From: Natronospirillum sp965602035
GTDB lineage: Bacteria; Pseudomonadota; Gammaproteobacteria; Pseudomonadales; Natronospirillaceae
Reading direction: 5' to 3'
DNA length: 64,000 nt
Assembly (NCBI GenBank): GCA_965602035.1
Contig: OZ271919.1
Coordinates: forward strand, 1,178,001 to 1,242,000
The translations under genes were made by a program, and so were the position numbers. The notes under the pieces were generated by a model. That model made no database searches and was not told the DNA's origin. It saw only the letters and a program-made list of their open reading frames with translations. Position 1 is the first letter of the stretch. Each line of letters begins with the position of its first letter. Below are positions 37,751-48,223 of this stretch, piece after piece.

Positions 37751-37800
37751 TGTAGGAGCTGCCCGAAGGGCGCGATTCGCGACCTCCGGTCGCTCCTACA
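37751..37800. repeat. REP-like GTAGGAGC element inside the rRNA spacer
   Basis: TGTAGGAGC (37751-37759) and GCTCCTACA (37792-37800) are perfect inverted arms around GCCCGAAGGGC and GCGACCTCCGGTCGC. It is the best-formed copy of the family seen at 9843, 31308 and 40340, and it would be transcribed as part of pre-rRNA. Confidence 0.8.
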
Positions 37801-37829
37801 GGTAATCCGAAATACGGGTTACCGCAATA

Positions 37830-37905
37830 TGGTGGAGCTAAGCGGGATCGAACCGCTGACCTCCTGCGTGCAAGGCAGGCGCTCTCCCAGCTGAGCTATA
37901 GCCCC
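37830..37905 (-). tRNA. tRNA-Ala (anticodon TGC)
   Basis: Minus strand GGGGCTATAGCTCAGC at the 5' end, anticodon arm GCCTTGCACGC, GGTTCGATCC T-arm and GCTCCACCA with encoded CCA. 76 nt, cloverleaf complete. It lies in the usual place behind tRNA-Ile. Confidence 0.97.
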
Positions 37906-37921
37906 ATTTTAACTGGTCTTT

Positions 37922-38240
37922 TTCGTCCCCTGCGGCGTTACACTCGTCGCTCGATCAGTCACATACCTGATGTATGCTCCCTCACTCACTCCAACGTGTG
38001 CCTTGCAGGAAACGAATAATCCTGCGTTAAAATCTGTTTCGGTCTTCTCGCCCGGCCCTCCGTTGATTTCTTCAAAACAACGCAGAGTGGCAACGATCGC
38101 AGATACGTCTCTGGCGAGGCGAGTCACGGCGACGTTGCCTACCAGATATCGCAACTGCCAGATTGTTGCCAATCAAGGCGTTTTGGGGCGACGCATAGCC
38201 TGCTATGCGAGCCACGAAACAACGCTGAGTGGCGACAATC

Positions 38241-38243
<3 letters not shown>
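37922..38243. repeat. Tandem imperfect palindromes in the tRNA-Ala/tRNA-Ile spacer
   Basis: The spacer is 335 nt and filled by four inverted-repeat units: 37922-38016 (TTCGTCCCCTGC ... GCAGGAAACGAA), 38022-38085 (CTGCGTTAAAA ... AAACAACGCAG), 38089-38139 (GGCAACG ... CGTTGCC) and 38158-38243 (CCAGATTGTTGCC ... GGCGACAATCTGG). The first and fourth have CAAGGC in one arm and AACGC in the other, like the unit at 62829-62954. The last unit runs into the tRNA-Ile CCA end. No coding gene here. Confidence 0.7.
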
Positions 38244-38317
<74 letters not shown>

Positions 38318-38344
38318 TCAACCCTTTTACCGATTTTTGGCGCC

Positions 38345-38419
38345 GCCAAGGCGGCTTCGGCCTACATGAGGCCATTAACCCTTGCCATCTTGGCACGGCC
38401 AAGCCGGCTTCGGCCTACA
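38345..38419. repeat. Two direct copies of a 22-nt GCCAAGnCGGCTTCGGCCTACA repeat
   Basis: Copies at 38345-38366 and 38398-38419 differ at one base. Each contains a short internal palindrome (GCCGGCTTCGGC). They lie in the 16S to tRNA-Ile spacer and look like a second REP-type family. Confidence 0.72.
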
Positions 38420-38484
38420 ACACGGCAGGCCAACAACCAAAACCAGAATATTCGTGTGAACGCTTGCCGGAACGGCAGTGCGTT

Positions 38485-40023
<1,539 letters not shown>

Positions 40024-40206
40024 AAAACAAAACACCACATCAGTAACTACTTCAAACTGCTACCAATGCAGCGCTTACATCACGCTCAGCATCGTCACCT
40101 AAAATCGAAACTCTGATACTAAAAAGCATCAAATGAATTCGAACAGTCACTTGCTGAATTTCTTGGCTACTGCCTCATCCAACAAGCGCCCACACGAATG
40201 TTCTGG

Positions 40207-40222
40207 CTGATTGTATAAAGAA
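40207..40222 (-). promoter_or_regulatory. boxA-like site in the rrn leader
   Basis: TTCTTTATACAATCAG on the minus strand, about 185 nt before 16S and 43-58 nt behind the promoter -10. It matches the boxA in the 37691 spacer at TTCTTTA. This is where Nus factors and SuhB would load. Nothing else is recognised in 40024-40206. Confidence 0.6.
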
Positions 40223-40264
40223 CCGGAGCCGGCGCCGCTGGCACCGCCCCGTCAGGGAGTGCGT

Positions 40265-40292
40265 ATATTACCGACATTCACTGGTGAGTCAA
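40265..40292 (-). promoter_or_regulatory. rRNA operon promoter (P1-like)
   Basis: -35 TTGACT (40287-40292) and -10 TAATAT (40265-40270) on the minus strand with a 16-nt spacer, the short spacing typical of rrn promoters. It is followed by a GC-containing discriminator ACGCAC. It lies about 240 nt upstream of 16S and before the boxA. Confidence 0.72.
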
Positions 40293-40339
40293 CCGGTTAG
40301 ACAGGTTTTTCTGGGATTGTCAGCGACAACTCAGCTGCC

Positions 40340-40436
40340 TCATCGCGACCTCCGATCACGCCTGCAGACACGAGATTTGTAGGAGCGTGCGCAGCGCGCG
40401 ATTATCGCGCCGTTCCGGCGCCCCTGCACGCGGGAA
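40340..40436. repeat. REP-like GTAGGAGC elements between zapE and rrn
   Basis: GCGACCTCCGATCACGCCTGC, then GTAGGAGCG (40379-40387), then GCGCGATTATCGCGC and GCGCCGTTCCGGCGC. This is the same REP-like family, immediately behind the zapE stop. Confidence 0.68.
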
Positions 40437-40439
40437 CGG

Positions 40440-41540
40440 CTAGGCCTTGTGCTGGGCAGCCAGATAATCGTGCGACTGCATTTCCAGGAGCCTGCTTTCC
40501 GTGCGTTCAAATTCGAACGCCCTGTCGCCTTCCACATAGAGCTCTGTAATCGGCGCATCGGCGGATATCAGCAGCTTCACACTGCGATCATAGAATTCGT
40601 CCACGAGGTTGATGAATCGCCGTGCCTCGTCATTCAGATCACGGGTAAACCGGGGTACGCCGCTGATGACCACAGCATGATACAGCCTCCCGATCTCGAT
40701 ATAATCATTGGCGCTCCGGGGGCCGCCACATATCTGCCGGAAGCTGAACCAGATGATATCCTCACATTCGCGCTCAAAGGCGATCTGCCGACCCAGAATT
40801 TCTATACTGCCGCCCACCTGGCACTCGTCAAGATCCGGCGCAATGCTGTCGAACTGACGCAGCAGCTCGGCCTCGGCTGCTTCATCGTTGGGCGTATGAA
40901 ACAACGGCGCCTGCTCCAGCGACCGCAGCCGGTAATCTACCCCATGGTCGATATTCATGACCTGCGTATGGCGATTCAGTAACCGTATAGCGGGCAGGAA
41001 ACGGTCGCGCTGCAAACCGTTTTCATACAGGCCGTCCGGCTCAATGTTGGACGTCGTGACCAGCGTCACGCCCTCACGAAACAGCCCATCCAGCAGATTA
41101 CCCAGCAGCATCGCATCGCCGATGTCGGTGACAAAGAATTCATCGAGACACAATACCGCCGTATCACGCGCCATTCGCTCGGCAATACGATCCAGCGGAT
41201 TTTTCTCTCCTTTCATAGACTCGAGACTGCGGTGAACCGACTGCATGAAGCGATGAAAGTGAATGCGTTGTTTGCGCTTAATCGGCAGGGACTCGTAGAA
41301 GAGGTCCATCAGAAACGTCTTGCCCCGGCCGACACCACCCCAGAAATAAATCCCCTGCGGCGCCCTGGGGCTTGCCCCGAACCAGCTCCGCAAACGCGAC
41401 GCAAGCGAATCAAGTTGCTCGTCATAGGCGACAAGCTCGTGGTACAGCGCAGTCAGACGCTTCATGGCGTCTGCCTGTACAGGATCAAACTCAATCGACC
41501 CTTTGTCGACATTGCTCTGGTAGCGCTCAAGAGGTGTCAT
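40440..41540 (-). CDS. zapE: ZapE, AFG1-like cell-division ATPase
   Basis: AFG1-type ATPase that acts at the division site in E. coli. The 366-residue protein begins MTPLERYQSNVDKGSIEFDP. It has Walker A GGVGRGKTFLMDLFYE (about 68-83), Walker B VLCLDEFFVTDIGDAM and the SNIEPDGLYENGLQRDRFLP region. The frame is full length for the family (about 370). It is the last gene of the hemA-prfA-prmC-zapE run on the minus strand and is separated from prmC by 31 nt. Confidence 0.94.
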   Translation of the reverse strand: MTPLERYQSNVDKGSIEFDPVQADAMKRLTALYHELVAYDEQLDSLASRLRSWFGASPRAPQGIYFWGGVGRGKTFLMDLFYESLPIKRKQRIHFHRFMQSVHRSLESMKGEKNPLDRIAERMARDTAVLCLDEFFVTDIGDAMLLGNLLDGLFREGVTLVTTSNIEPDGLYENGLQRDRFLPAIRLLNRHTQVMNIDHGVDYRLRSLEQAPLFHTPNDEAAEAELLRQFDSIAPDLDECQVGGSIEILGRQIAFERECEDIIWFSFRQICGGPRSANDYIEIGRLYHAVVISGVPRFTRDLNDEARRFINLVDEFYDRSVKLLISADAPITELYVEGDRAFEFERTESRLLEMQSHDYLAAQHKA

Positions 41541-41571
41541 GATGTATCCACAATCGGCGAAACGGGGGCCG

Positions 41572-42417
41572 CTATTCTATGACAAGCTGGCCGAATGTGA
41601 CACGCGGATTGCCGCCATAATCCCGGCGTGTCTCGACGCCCCGGAACCCCGCTTCCAACAATAGTTCACACACGGCATCGGCCTGATCGAAGCCATGCTC
41701 AAGAAACAGGTAACCCTTGTTGCGCAGCACGCGCGGCGCCTGGTGAACAATCGTTCGGATTGCCGCCAACCCGTCCGGGCCCGCCGTCAGCGCAGTACGA
41801 GGTTCAAACCGGACGTCGCCGGCGTCGAGGTGGGAATCATCCGCCGCCACATAGGGCGGGTTACTGATCAGAACATCAACCGATGCATCGGGGATATCAT
41901 GGCACCAGTCGCTGGTCATAAACAGTACCTGTTCAATCCCGTTGCGCTGCGCGTTGCCGCGCGCCAGCCCGACAATATCCGGTGCGTAATCCGTGCCGCT
42001 TACCGACCAGGCAGGCCGTTCCCGGGCAAGCGAGAGCGCAATGGCTCCGGTGCCGGTGCCCAGGTCCACCACACTGAATGGTTCTGTCTCCGGAAGGATT
42101 GCCAGAACGGTTTCAACCAATAACTCGGTGTCCGGGCGAGGAATCAGCGTGGATTCATTCACCGCGAGAGTCAGCGTCCAGAACCCTGCTTCACCAACCA
42201 GATGGGCTACCGGATGCCCCGCGACGCGCTGCTGAACAAGTGCCTGATAATCGGCCCATTGTTCTTCCGCCATTGCCTCGTCACCGTGCGCCATCAGCGC
42301 GGTTCGGTCGCAGTCCAGCTTATGACACAACAGCAACTCTGCGTCGGCAGCCACACTCTCGCTGCAGCCATACAGCGCCTTTCGGCCCCAGGCGAGCGCT
42401 TCCTGACGAGTGGTCAT
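41572..42417 (-). CDS. prmC: PrmC, release-factor glutamine methyltransferase
   Basis: Methylates the glutamine of the GGQ motif in release factors. The 281-residue protein has the helical N-terminal domain and a SAM-dependent fold with VVDLGTGTGAIALSLARE (motif I) and the catalytic NPPYVA. The IPRPDTELLVE motif is also present. Its start overlaps the end of prfA (its substrate) by four nt, the conserved order. Confidence 0.96.
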   Translation of the reverse strand: MTTRQEALAWGRKALYGCSESVAADAELLLCHKLDCDRTALMAHGDEAMAEEQWADYQALVQQRVAGHPVAHLVGEAGFWTLTLAVNESTLIPRPDTELLVETVLAILPETEPFSVVDLGTGTGAIALSLARERPAWSVSGTDYAPDIVGLARGNAQRNGIEQVLFMTSDWCHDIPDASVDVLISNPPYVAADDSHLDAGDVRFEPRTALTAGPDGLAAIRTIVHQAPRVLRNKGYLFLEHGFDQADAVCELLLEAGFRGVETRRDYGGNPRVTFGQLVIE

Positions 42418-43502
42418 GATGACTGCCCCAATTCCGCCAGCAGGTCAGCCTGGTGCTCTGTGAGCAGCGGCCCCAGCACGTCGTCCAGCTTCCCGGCTAT
42501 TACTTCATCCAGCTTATACAAGGTCAGGTTGATCCGGTGGTCCGTCACCCGGCCCTGCGGGAAATTGTAGGTTCGAATCCGCTCGGACCGGTCGCCGCTG
42601 CCGACCAGAAGCCGCCGCTGCGAAGCCTGTTCCTGTGCCGCGCTGTCGCGCTGAGCCTGCTCAAGCCGAGTCGCAAGCAGTGCCATCGCTTTTGCCCGAT
42701 TCTTGTGCTGCGACCGCTCGTCTTGGCATTCCACGACGATACCGGTCGGCAAATGGGTGAGACGAATCGCGGAATCGGTTGTGTTCACGTGCTGACCGCC
42801 CGCGCCCGAGGACCGAAAGGTATCGACCCGCAAATCATTCTTGTCGATATCTACCGCTTCCAGCTCATCCGCTTCAGGCATGACGGCCACTGTACAGGCG
42901 GACGTGTGAATTCGTCCCTGTGACTCAGTCGCCGGGACGCGCTGGACACGGTGCGCCCCCGATTCAAACTTGAGCACGCCATAAACGCCCTGCCCCGACA
43001 CGCGGCTGATCAATTCCTTGTAGCCGCCGTGCTCACCTTCACTGGCACTGATTACTTCGATCTTCCAGCCCTGGCTTTCGGCGTACCGGGAATACATACG
43101 AAACAGGTCACCGGCAAACAAAGCGGCTTCATCACCCCCGGTGCCGGCGCGGATTTCCAGATAAACATTTTTGCGGTCATCGGGATCCCGAGGCAGCAGC
43201 AGGCGCTGCAGCTCCGCCTCCAACTGCGCCAGCCGGGCCTGAGTCTCAGGCAGTTCCGCCTCACCCAATGCCCGCATTTCCGGGTCGCTGTCCTGGCACA
43301 TAGCCTCAGCGGCCTCCAGGTCATCACCGACTTGCCGCCACTGGCCATAGGCTTCGATCACCGGCTCCAGCTCGGCGTATTCCTGTGAGTATTGCCGGAA
43401 CTGATCCTGCCGGGCAATCACCCCGGGGTCAGCGAGCAGTGCGGACAGCTCTTCGAACCGTTCGCGCAGATTCTGTAGCTTCTGTTCCAGAGATGCTTGC
43501 AT
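42414..43502 (-). CDS. prfA: Peptide chain release factor 1
   Basis: Recognises UAA and UAG stop codons. The 362-residue protein has the codon-reading PAT tripeptide in RVPATESQGRIHTSA and the catalytic GGQ in SSGAGGQHVNTTDSAIR. The N-terminal helical domain carries many charged residues. It overlaps prmC at its end and is only 3 nt from hemA, so hemA-prfA-prmC is one operon. Confidence 0.97.
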   Translation of the reverse strand: MQASLEQKLQNLRERFEELSALLADPGVIARQDQFRQYSQEYAELEPVIEAYGQWRQVGDDLEAAEAMCQDSDPEMRALGEAELPETQARLAQLEAELQRLLLPRDPDDRKNVYLEIRAGTGGDEAALFAGDLFRMYSRYAESQGWKIEVISASEGEHGGYKELISRVSGQGVYGVLKFESGAHRVQRVPATESQGRIHTSACTVAVMPEADELEAVDIDKNDLRVDTFRSSGAGGQHVNTTDSAIRLTHLPTGIVVECQDERSQHKNRAKAMALLATRLEQAQRDSAAQEQASQRRLLVGSGDRSERIRTYNFPQGRVTDHRINLTLYKLDEVIAGKLDDVLGPLLTEHQADLLAELGQSS

Positions 43503-43505
43503 AGA

Positions 43506-44777
43506 TCAGTCTGCACCGGAGTCGGAATCCAGCGCGAACAACTCCCTAATCCATTGAATATGTTCCTGCCGACCTTCCCGGCCTGCCTCGCGTAACGCGG
43601 CCGTGGGTCGATGCAGCCATTTGTTGGTCAGACGATGCGCCAGGCGGTTAATGACCTCATGCGGATCGTCGCCATTGGCCAGTCGGCGTTCCGCTGCAGC
43701 TACTTCCCGGTCCGCCATCGCCTGAACCGAATCACGCAGTACCTTTATATCATCACCGGTCGACCGCTCACGCTGGCTCTCGGCATAAGCACGAACCGAC
43801 TCGACGATCAGCGAGTCAGCCTCGGCCGCCGCCACCTCACGGGACGCTACGTTATCACGAATGACCTGCTCCAGGTCGTCAACGGTGTACAGATAGGCGT
43901 CACGCAGCTGGTCTACCTCGGGCTCAATATCCCGGGGAACAGCGATATCCAGCATGAACATCGGCGCATGACGTCGCTTCCGGAGCGCTTTCTCGACCAC
44001 ACCCTTGCCCAGTATCGGCAACTGGCTCGCCGTAGAGGAAATGACAATATCAGCGTCCGCCAACCGCTCCGGGATGTCACCCAGCAGAATGGCTTCCGCA
44101 CCGAATTGACTCGCAAGCCGCTCAGCACGCTGCAGGGTTCTGTTGGCAACCAGAATCCGCTGCACACCGCGTTCGCGCAGGTGGCGGGCGACCAGCTCAA
44201 TCGTTTCACCGGCTCCGATCAGCAACGCCGTACACTGGCGAAGGTCGGAAAACAAGTGGCTGCTCAGATCCACGGCAGCGTAAGCAACAGATACCGGGTT
44301 CCGGCCGATCGCTGTATCCGTTCGAACCGATTTCGCCACGGCAAAGCTGTGCTGGAACAATCGGTTCAGATCAGAAGCGACACTCTGCGCCTCCTGTGCC
44401 ACAGCGTACGCAGACTTCAGTTGCCCCAGAATCTGTGGTTCGCCGAGCACCAGAGAGTCCAATCCGGCAGCCACCCTGGAGAGGTGGTTCACTACCTCAA
44501 GTTCATGGAATTCATAGCTGCACTGGGCCAGTTGATCCCGCGGCACGCCGTGGTATTCAGCCAGCCAGTGGCGGAGTCGCTCGCCCTCTTCCGGCGAGCT
44601 CACCTCGCAGTAGAGCTCGCTGCGGTTACAGGTCGACACAATAACCGCTTCTTCCGCGCGGCCGCTGTCAAGCAGTTCGCGGTGCGCAGCGACAAGCTGC
44701 TCCGGCGCAAAAGCGACCTTCTCCCGCACTTCGACGGGTGCGGTTTTGTGATTGATTCCCACGGCAACTAGGGGCAT
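43506..44777 (-). CDS. hemA: Glutamyl-tRNA reductase
   Basis: First step of tetrapyrrole synthesis by the C5 route: Glu-tRNA to glutamate semialdehyde. The 423-residue protein has VGINHKTAPVEVREKVAF at the N-terminus and the catalytic cysteine in VIVSTCNRSELYC (about residue 50). The NADPH domain has LLIGAGETIELVARHLRERG, and the C-terminal dimer domain is complete. It is divergent from the TPR-lipoprotein gene, and both promoters fit in the 116-nt gap, as in many Gammaproteobacteria. Confidence 0.96.
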   Translation of the reverse strand: MPLVAVGINHKTAPVEVREKVAFAPEQLVAAHRELLDSGRAEEAVIVSTCNRSELYCEVSSPEEGERLRHWLAEYHGVPRDQLAQCSYEFHELEVVNHLSRVAAGLDSLVLGEPQILGQLKSAYAVAQEAQSVASDLNRLFQHSFAVAKSVRTDTAIGRNPVSVAYAAVDLSSHLFSDLRQCTALLIGAGETIELVARHLRERGVQRILVANRTLQRAERLASQFGAEAILLGDIPERLADADIVISSTASQLPILGKGVVEKALRKRRHAPMFMLDIAVPRDIEPEVDQLRDAYLYTVDDLEQVIRDNVASREVAAAEADSLIVESVRAYAESQRERSTGDDIKVLRDSVQAMADREVAAAERRLANGDDPHEVINRLAHRLTNKWLHRPTAALREAGREGRQEHIQWIRELFALDSDSGAD

Positions 44778-44893
44778 GTCTTTGAAGAGTCTTTACTGCA
44801 TCCGGTGGTGGGTTGGGTTACACTCATTCGCACTCTCTATTCTACACACTTTTGCACCGCAATGGATGGCGGTGAGGCAGGCTGATCGGCGTC

Positions 44894-46696
44894 ATGACCA
44901 TTTTTTCCCGTCAGGTTTTATCATCTATACCAAACCTCCGCGCCATGCGGATCGCTATCATGGTGATAGCCGTGGCAATGCTGCTCACCGGCTGTGCCAC
45001 CTCCAGCCAGTCGCAGGCGCCGGCCAACCCCGAACGGGCGGCAACCGCCGACCCGCAACCGACCACGCCGGCCAGGCCAATGCCTGACTACTCGCTGGAC
45101 GGCAACGGGCTCTATCGCCTGTTGCTGGGCGAGCTGGCCCAGCTGGACGACCAGCAGAACCTGGCGCTGCACCTGTTCTACGAGGCCCACGAACAATACC
45201 CGGAAGACCTCTGGATTATCGGCCGTGCGGCACCCCTGGCAGCACAGGTGGGGGACCTTGAGCGAGCTTTCAACCTGTACCGCTCCTGGACATCGCTCGC
45301 TCCCGAATCCACCCAGGCATGGCACGGACTCTGGCAATTGTCGCTGGCTACTGCCCGGGCGCCTACGGCCATTGAATCACTGCAGGAAATCCAGGCACGC
45401 AACCCCGACTTTCTGGTTTATATCCCCTTCAGCGCCATGCAGGCCTGGACGGACACAGAACGGCTGACATTCTACCGGGAAATCATCGACACAGTACCGT
45501 CAGCAGAGGCCGGCGACGACCTGAATATGCTTTTAGGGTATCTGGCACCCTCTACCGAGATTGCCGACGGACACTGGCAGGCACTTGCGTCATCGGTTGA
45601 CAACCCGCGCCTGTTCGCACATTACGATCAGGCCCTGGACGGTGCCACCAGACCCCGGGGCCGGATCGCCCTGATGGAAGCCGCCGTTGCCGAATACCCG
45701 GACATGACGCAATTCCGGTTATCGCTGGCTCAGGGCTGGCTCGCACTGGAAGACCCCGAGCGTGCGCTGGCTGAGCTGGAAAAAGGGCTTGAGCGCAATC
45801 CTGATGAGCCAAACCTCTTGCGCTTCGCCGGGGAACTGGCCTTTGAGCAGCAACTGCCACAGGCACGGACCTATTTCACGCGATTGCTGAACAGCGATGA
45901 GCCGTCAGTGGCACATTACTATCTCGGGCGTATCGATGAGCGCAACGAGGCATGGCAATCGGCGTTCGACCATTACCTGGAAGTCACCAGTCGCAACTGG
46001 ATCGTCCAGGCCGCTCAGCGGCAATCCGATCTGCTCAGGGCCGGTCATATTGAGTCGGTTACGGCCGATGAGTTGTTTGAGCGCCAGCAGAGAAATTACC
46101 CGGAGCTGCTTACTGAGTTGACAGATGTCCACGGGCGGCACTGGTATTCCGTGGGCCGTTACCAGCGTGCGTTCGACGCGTTCAGTCTCGGGCTGCGTGA
46201 ACAGCCCAACAATATCAATCTGCTCTACATGCGGGCGCTCTCGGCAGAGCCACTGTCACGGCTGGATGACCTGGAAAATGACCTGCGTCTGATACTCCGG
46301 CAGGATCCGAGCAATACCGCTGCACTCAACGCACTTGGCTATACACTTGTCGATCGCACCGACCGAATCGAGGAAGCGGCGCCGATGATCGAACAGGCTT
46401 ATCGGCAGAACCCGGAGAGTTCCGCCATTACAGACAGCCTCGGCTGGCTCAGGTTCCATCAGGGTCAGTATGAAGACGCGGTGGCGCTGCTCGGCCAGGC
46501 GCTCGAGATGCAGGGCTGGGAATCCGACAGCGACGAAATCGTCGCGCATTATGTGGAGGCGCTCTGGGCAAGTGGCGACCGCAGCCAGGCACGCGCGGTC
46601 GCACAGCGCTGGCTCACGGAGCACCCCGGTGCGGAAAATAACCGATTGCACGCGCTGATTGAGCGTCTGGGCATGGACACCGATGCATCCCGTTAG
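44894..46696 (+). CDS. TPR-repeat outer-membrane lipoprotein (lolB-linked)
   Basis: A 600-residue tetratricopeptide protein that is regularly found before lolB in this group. A signal with lipobox LLTGC (cysteine 34) predicts lipid anchoring; an internal ATG at 44945 would give the more compact signal peptide. About ten TPR-like helix pairs fill residues 65-590, for example ERAFNLYRSWTSLAPES, ERALAELEKGLERNPDEP and AAPMIEQAYRQNPESSAITD. The exact role is not known. It overlaps lolB by 14 nt. Confidence 0.82.
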   Translation: MTIFSRQVLSSIPNLRAMRIAIMVIAVAMLLTGCATSSQSQAPANPERAATADPQPTTPARPMPDYSLDGNGLYRLLLGELAQLDDQQNLALHLFYEAHEQYPEDLWIIGRAAPLAAQVGDLERAFNLYRSWTSLAPESTQAWHGLWQLSLATARAPTAIESLQEIQARNPDFLVYIPFSAMQAWTDTERLTFYREIIDTVPSAEAGDDLNMLLGYLAPSTEIADGHWQALASSVDNPRLFAHYDQALDGATRPRGRIALMEAAVAEYPDMTQFRLSLAQGWLALEDPERALAELEKGLERNPDEPNLLRFAGELAFEQQLPQARTYFTRLLNSDEPSVAHYYLGRIDERNEAWQSAFDHYLEVTSRNWIVQAAQRQSDLLRAGHIESVTADELFERQQRNYPELLTELTDVHGRHWYSVGRYQRAFDAFSLGLREQPNNINLLYMRALSAEPLSRLDDLENDLRLILRQDPSNTAALNALGYTLVDRTDRIEEAAPMIEQAYRQNPESSAITDSLGWLRFHQGQYEDAVALLGQALEMQGWESDSDEIVAHYVEALWASGDRSQARAVAQRWLTEHPGAENNRLHALIERLGMDTDASR

Positions 46697-47294
46697 AATC
46701 GCTGCTGCCGCAGCGGCGGTTTTTCTTGCCGCCTGCAGTCAGGTACCGCTGGTGCCGGATAACCAGCAGCAACTGCAGCCGGAATGGCAGGCGCACGCTG
46801 AACAGATGGCCGCACTTGATCATTGGTCGCTCGAAGGCCGCGTGGGTGCACGTACGGCCAATGAAGGCACATCGTTCAACGTTATCTGGGAACAACAGGA
46901 TGCACGCTTTCGTATCCAGCTCTCCGGGCCGTTCGGGCAGAATGCCGCACAGGTGGAAGGCCGGCCCGGTTATGTTCTGCTCGAAACGTCCGATGGCCGT
47001 TTCGCTGCCGAAAGCCTGGATGCATTACTGGCCGAGACCACAGAAATCGACCTGCCTCTGAACCTGCTTCGCTACTGGGTTCGCGGTATTCCGGCACCGG
47101 ATATTCCGGCGAGCTACCGCCTGAATGAACAGGCCCGGCTGTTTGAACTGTCACAGTCCGGCTGGTTGGTGGTGTATGATGCGTACCATGAAGACAGGTC
47201 ACTCCCACAGCGGTTCAGCATTGAACGCAATCAGCAATCCGCACGGATCGTCATCCACGAGTGGCAAACCGGAACCCGGACCAGCCGCCGCTGA
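46683..47294 (+). CDS. lolB: Outer-membrane lipoprotein receptor LolB
   Basis: LolB accepts lipoproteins from LolA and inserts them in the outer membrane. The ATG at 46683 gives 203 residues with a signal and lipobox FLAAC (cysteine 18). Conserved LolB features are WSLEGRVGARTANEGTSFNV, RIQLSGPFGQNAA and LRYWVRGIPAP. It overlaps the TPR gene start to end and precedes ispE by 10 nt, the conserved lolB-ispE-prs order. Confidence 0.94.
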   Translation: MHPVRIAAAAAAVFLAACSQVPLVPDNQQQLQPEWQAHAEQMAALDHWSLEGRVGARTANEGTSFNVIWEQQDARFRIQLSGPFGQNAAQVEGRPGYVLLETSDGRFAAESLDALLAETTEIDLPLNLLRYWVRGIPAPDIPASYRLNEQARLFELSQSGWLVVYDAYHEDRSLPQRFSIERNQQSARIVIHEWQTGTRTSRR

Positions 47295-47304
47295 CCCAGT
47301 CCCT

Positions 47305-48183
47305 GTGCCGCCGCGCGCGGTTTCGGTAACCGCACCTGCCAAAATCAACCTGATGCTCCACATTGTGGGGCGACGTCCGGACGGGTACCACGAACTCCAG
47401 ACACTGTTTCAGCTCCTCTCCTGGGGCGACCGGATGACGTTCTCGCCCGTAATCAACGGCGCCCGAGGCCCGGTTTCTCTAACAGACAACTCCGATATCC
47501 CCAGCGCCGACAACCTGGTCACGCGCGCCGCACTGACATTGCTGGCAGACCGGCCGGCACCGTTTCCGGTGCACATAGATCTGGACAAGCGCATTCCCGC
47601 AGGCGGCGGGCTGGGCGGGGGCAGCTCGGATGCAGCCGCCACGTTGCTTGTGCTCAACGACATGTGGAGTCTCGGGCATTCCCTCGATGAACTGGCTGCC
47701 CTCGGCGCCCGGCTGGGCGCCGATATACCGGTATTCGTGCGGGGGCGAAGCGCCTGGGCCGAGGGTATCGGCGAGCGCCTGGTGCCCGTGGATCTCCCGG
47801 ACCAATGGTTTGTGATTGCACACCCGGGCATTGAGGTCTCGACGGGCCGCGTATTCGCCGAACCCGGTTTGACACGAAATAGCCAAATAACGACAATACG
47901 CTCCGCATTAAAGGGGGGTGGTCGAAATGATTGTGAGCCCGTCGTGCGCCAGCTGTACCCGGCTGTCGACACCATGCTGAACGTGCTCGAATCCTTCGGT
48001 ACAGCACGACTCACCGGCACCGGTGCCTGCGGCTTCGTGGCCCTGCCCACGGAAGAGGCTGCCCTTGCGGCAGCACGGTCAATCAGTGACCGACATACTT
48101 GCCACGTAGCCCGAGCCAGCAATCATTCCCCGGTTTTCAATGCCCTGGCACGACGACCCGGCTCTCCCTCCAATTCAGCCTGA
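47305..48183 (+). CDS. ispE: 4-diphosphocytidyl-2-C-methyl-D-erythritol kinase
   Basis: GHMP kinase of the MEP isoprenoid route. From a GTG at 47305 it has 292 residues. The start is inferred from homology and the lolB stop, since no good ribosome site is visible. Motifs are APAKINLMLHIVGRRPDGYH at the N-terminus, the ATP loop PAGGGLGGGSSDAAATL and the GTGACGF motif near the C-terminus. It lies just ahead of prs. The tRNA-Gln often found between ispE and prs in relatives is absent here. Confidence 0.93.
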   Translation: MPPRAVSVTAPAKINLMLHIVGRRPDGYHELQTLFQLLSWGDRMTFSPVINGARGPVSLTDNSDIPSADNLVTRAALTLLADRPAPFPVHIDLDKRIPAGGGLGGGSSDAAATLLVLNDMWSLGHSLDELAALGARLGADIPVFVRGRSAWAEGIGERLVPVDLPDQWFVIAHPGIEVSTGRVFAEPGLTRNSQITTIRSALKGGGRNDCEPVVRQLYPAVDTMLNVLESFGTARLTGTGACGFVALPTEEAALAAARSISDRHTCHVARASNHSPVFNALARRPGSPSNSA

Positions 48184-48223
48184 TGACACTACCATGAAAA
48201 CAGCAGCATCTGAGGATACCACC

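Noticed and set aside
37909..38172. 87-codon open frame in the tRNA-Ala/Ile spacer
   Set aside because: It lies wholly inside the palindromic repeats, has no ribosome site and resembles no family, so it is chance coding.
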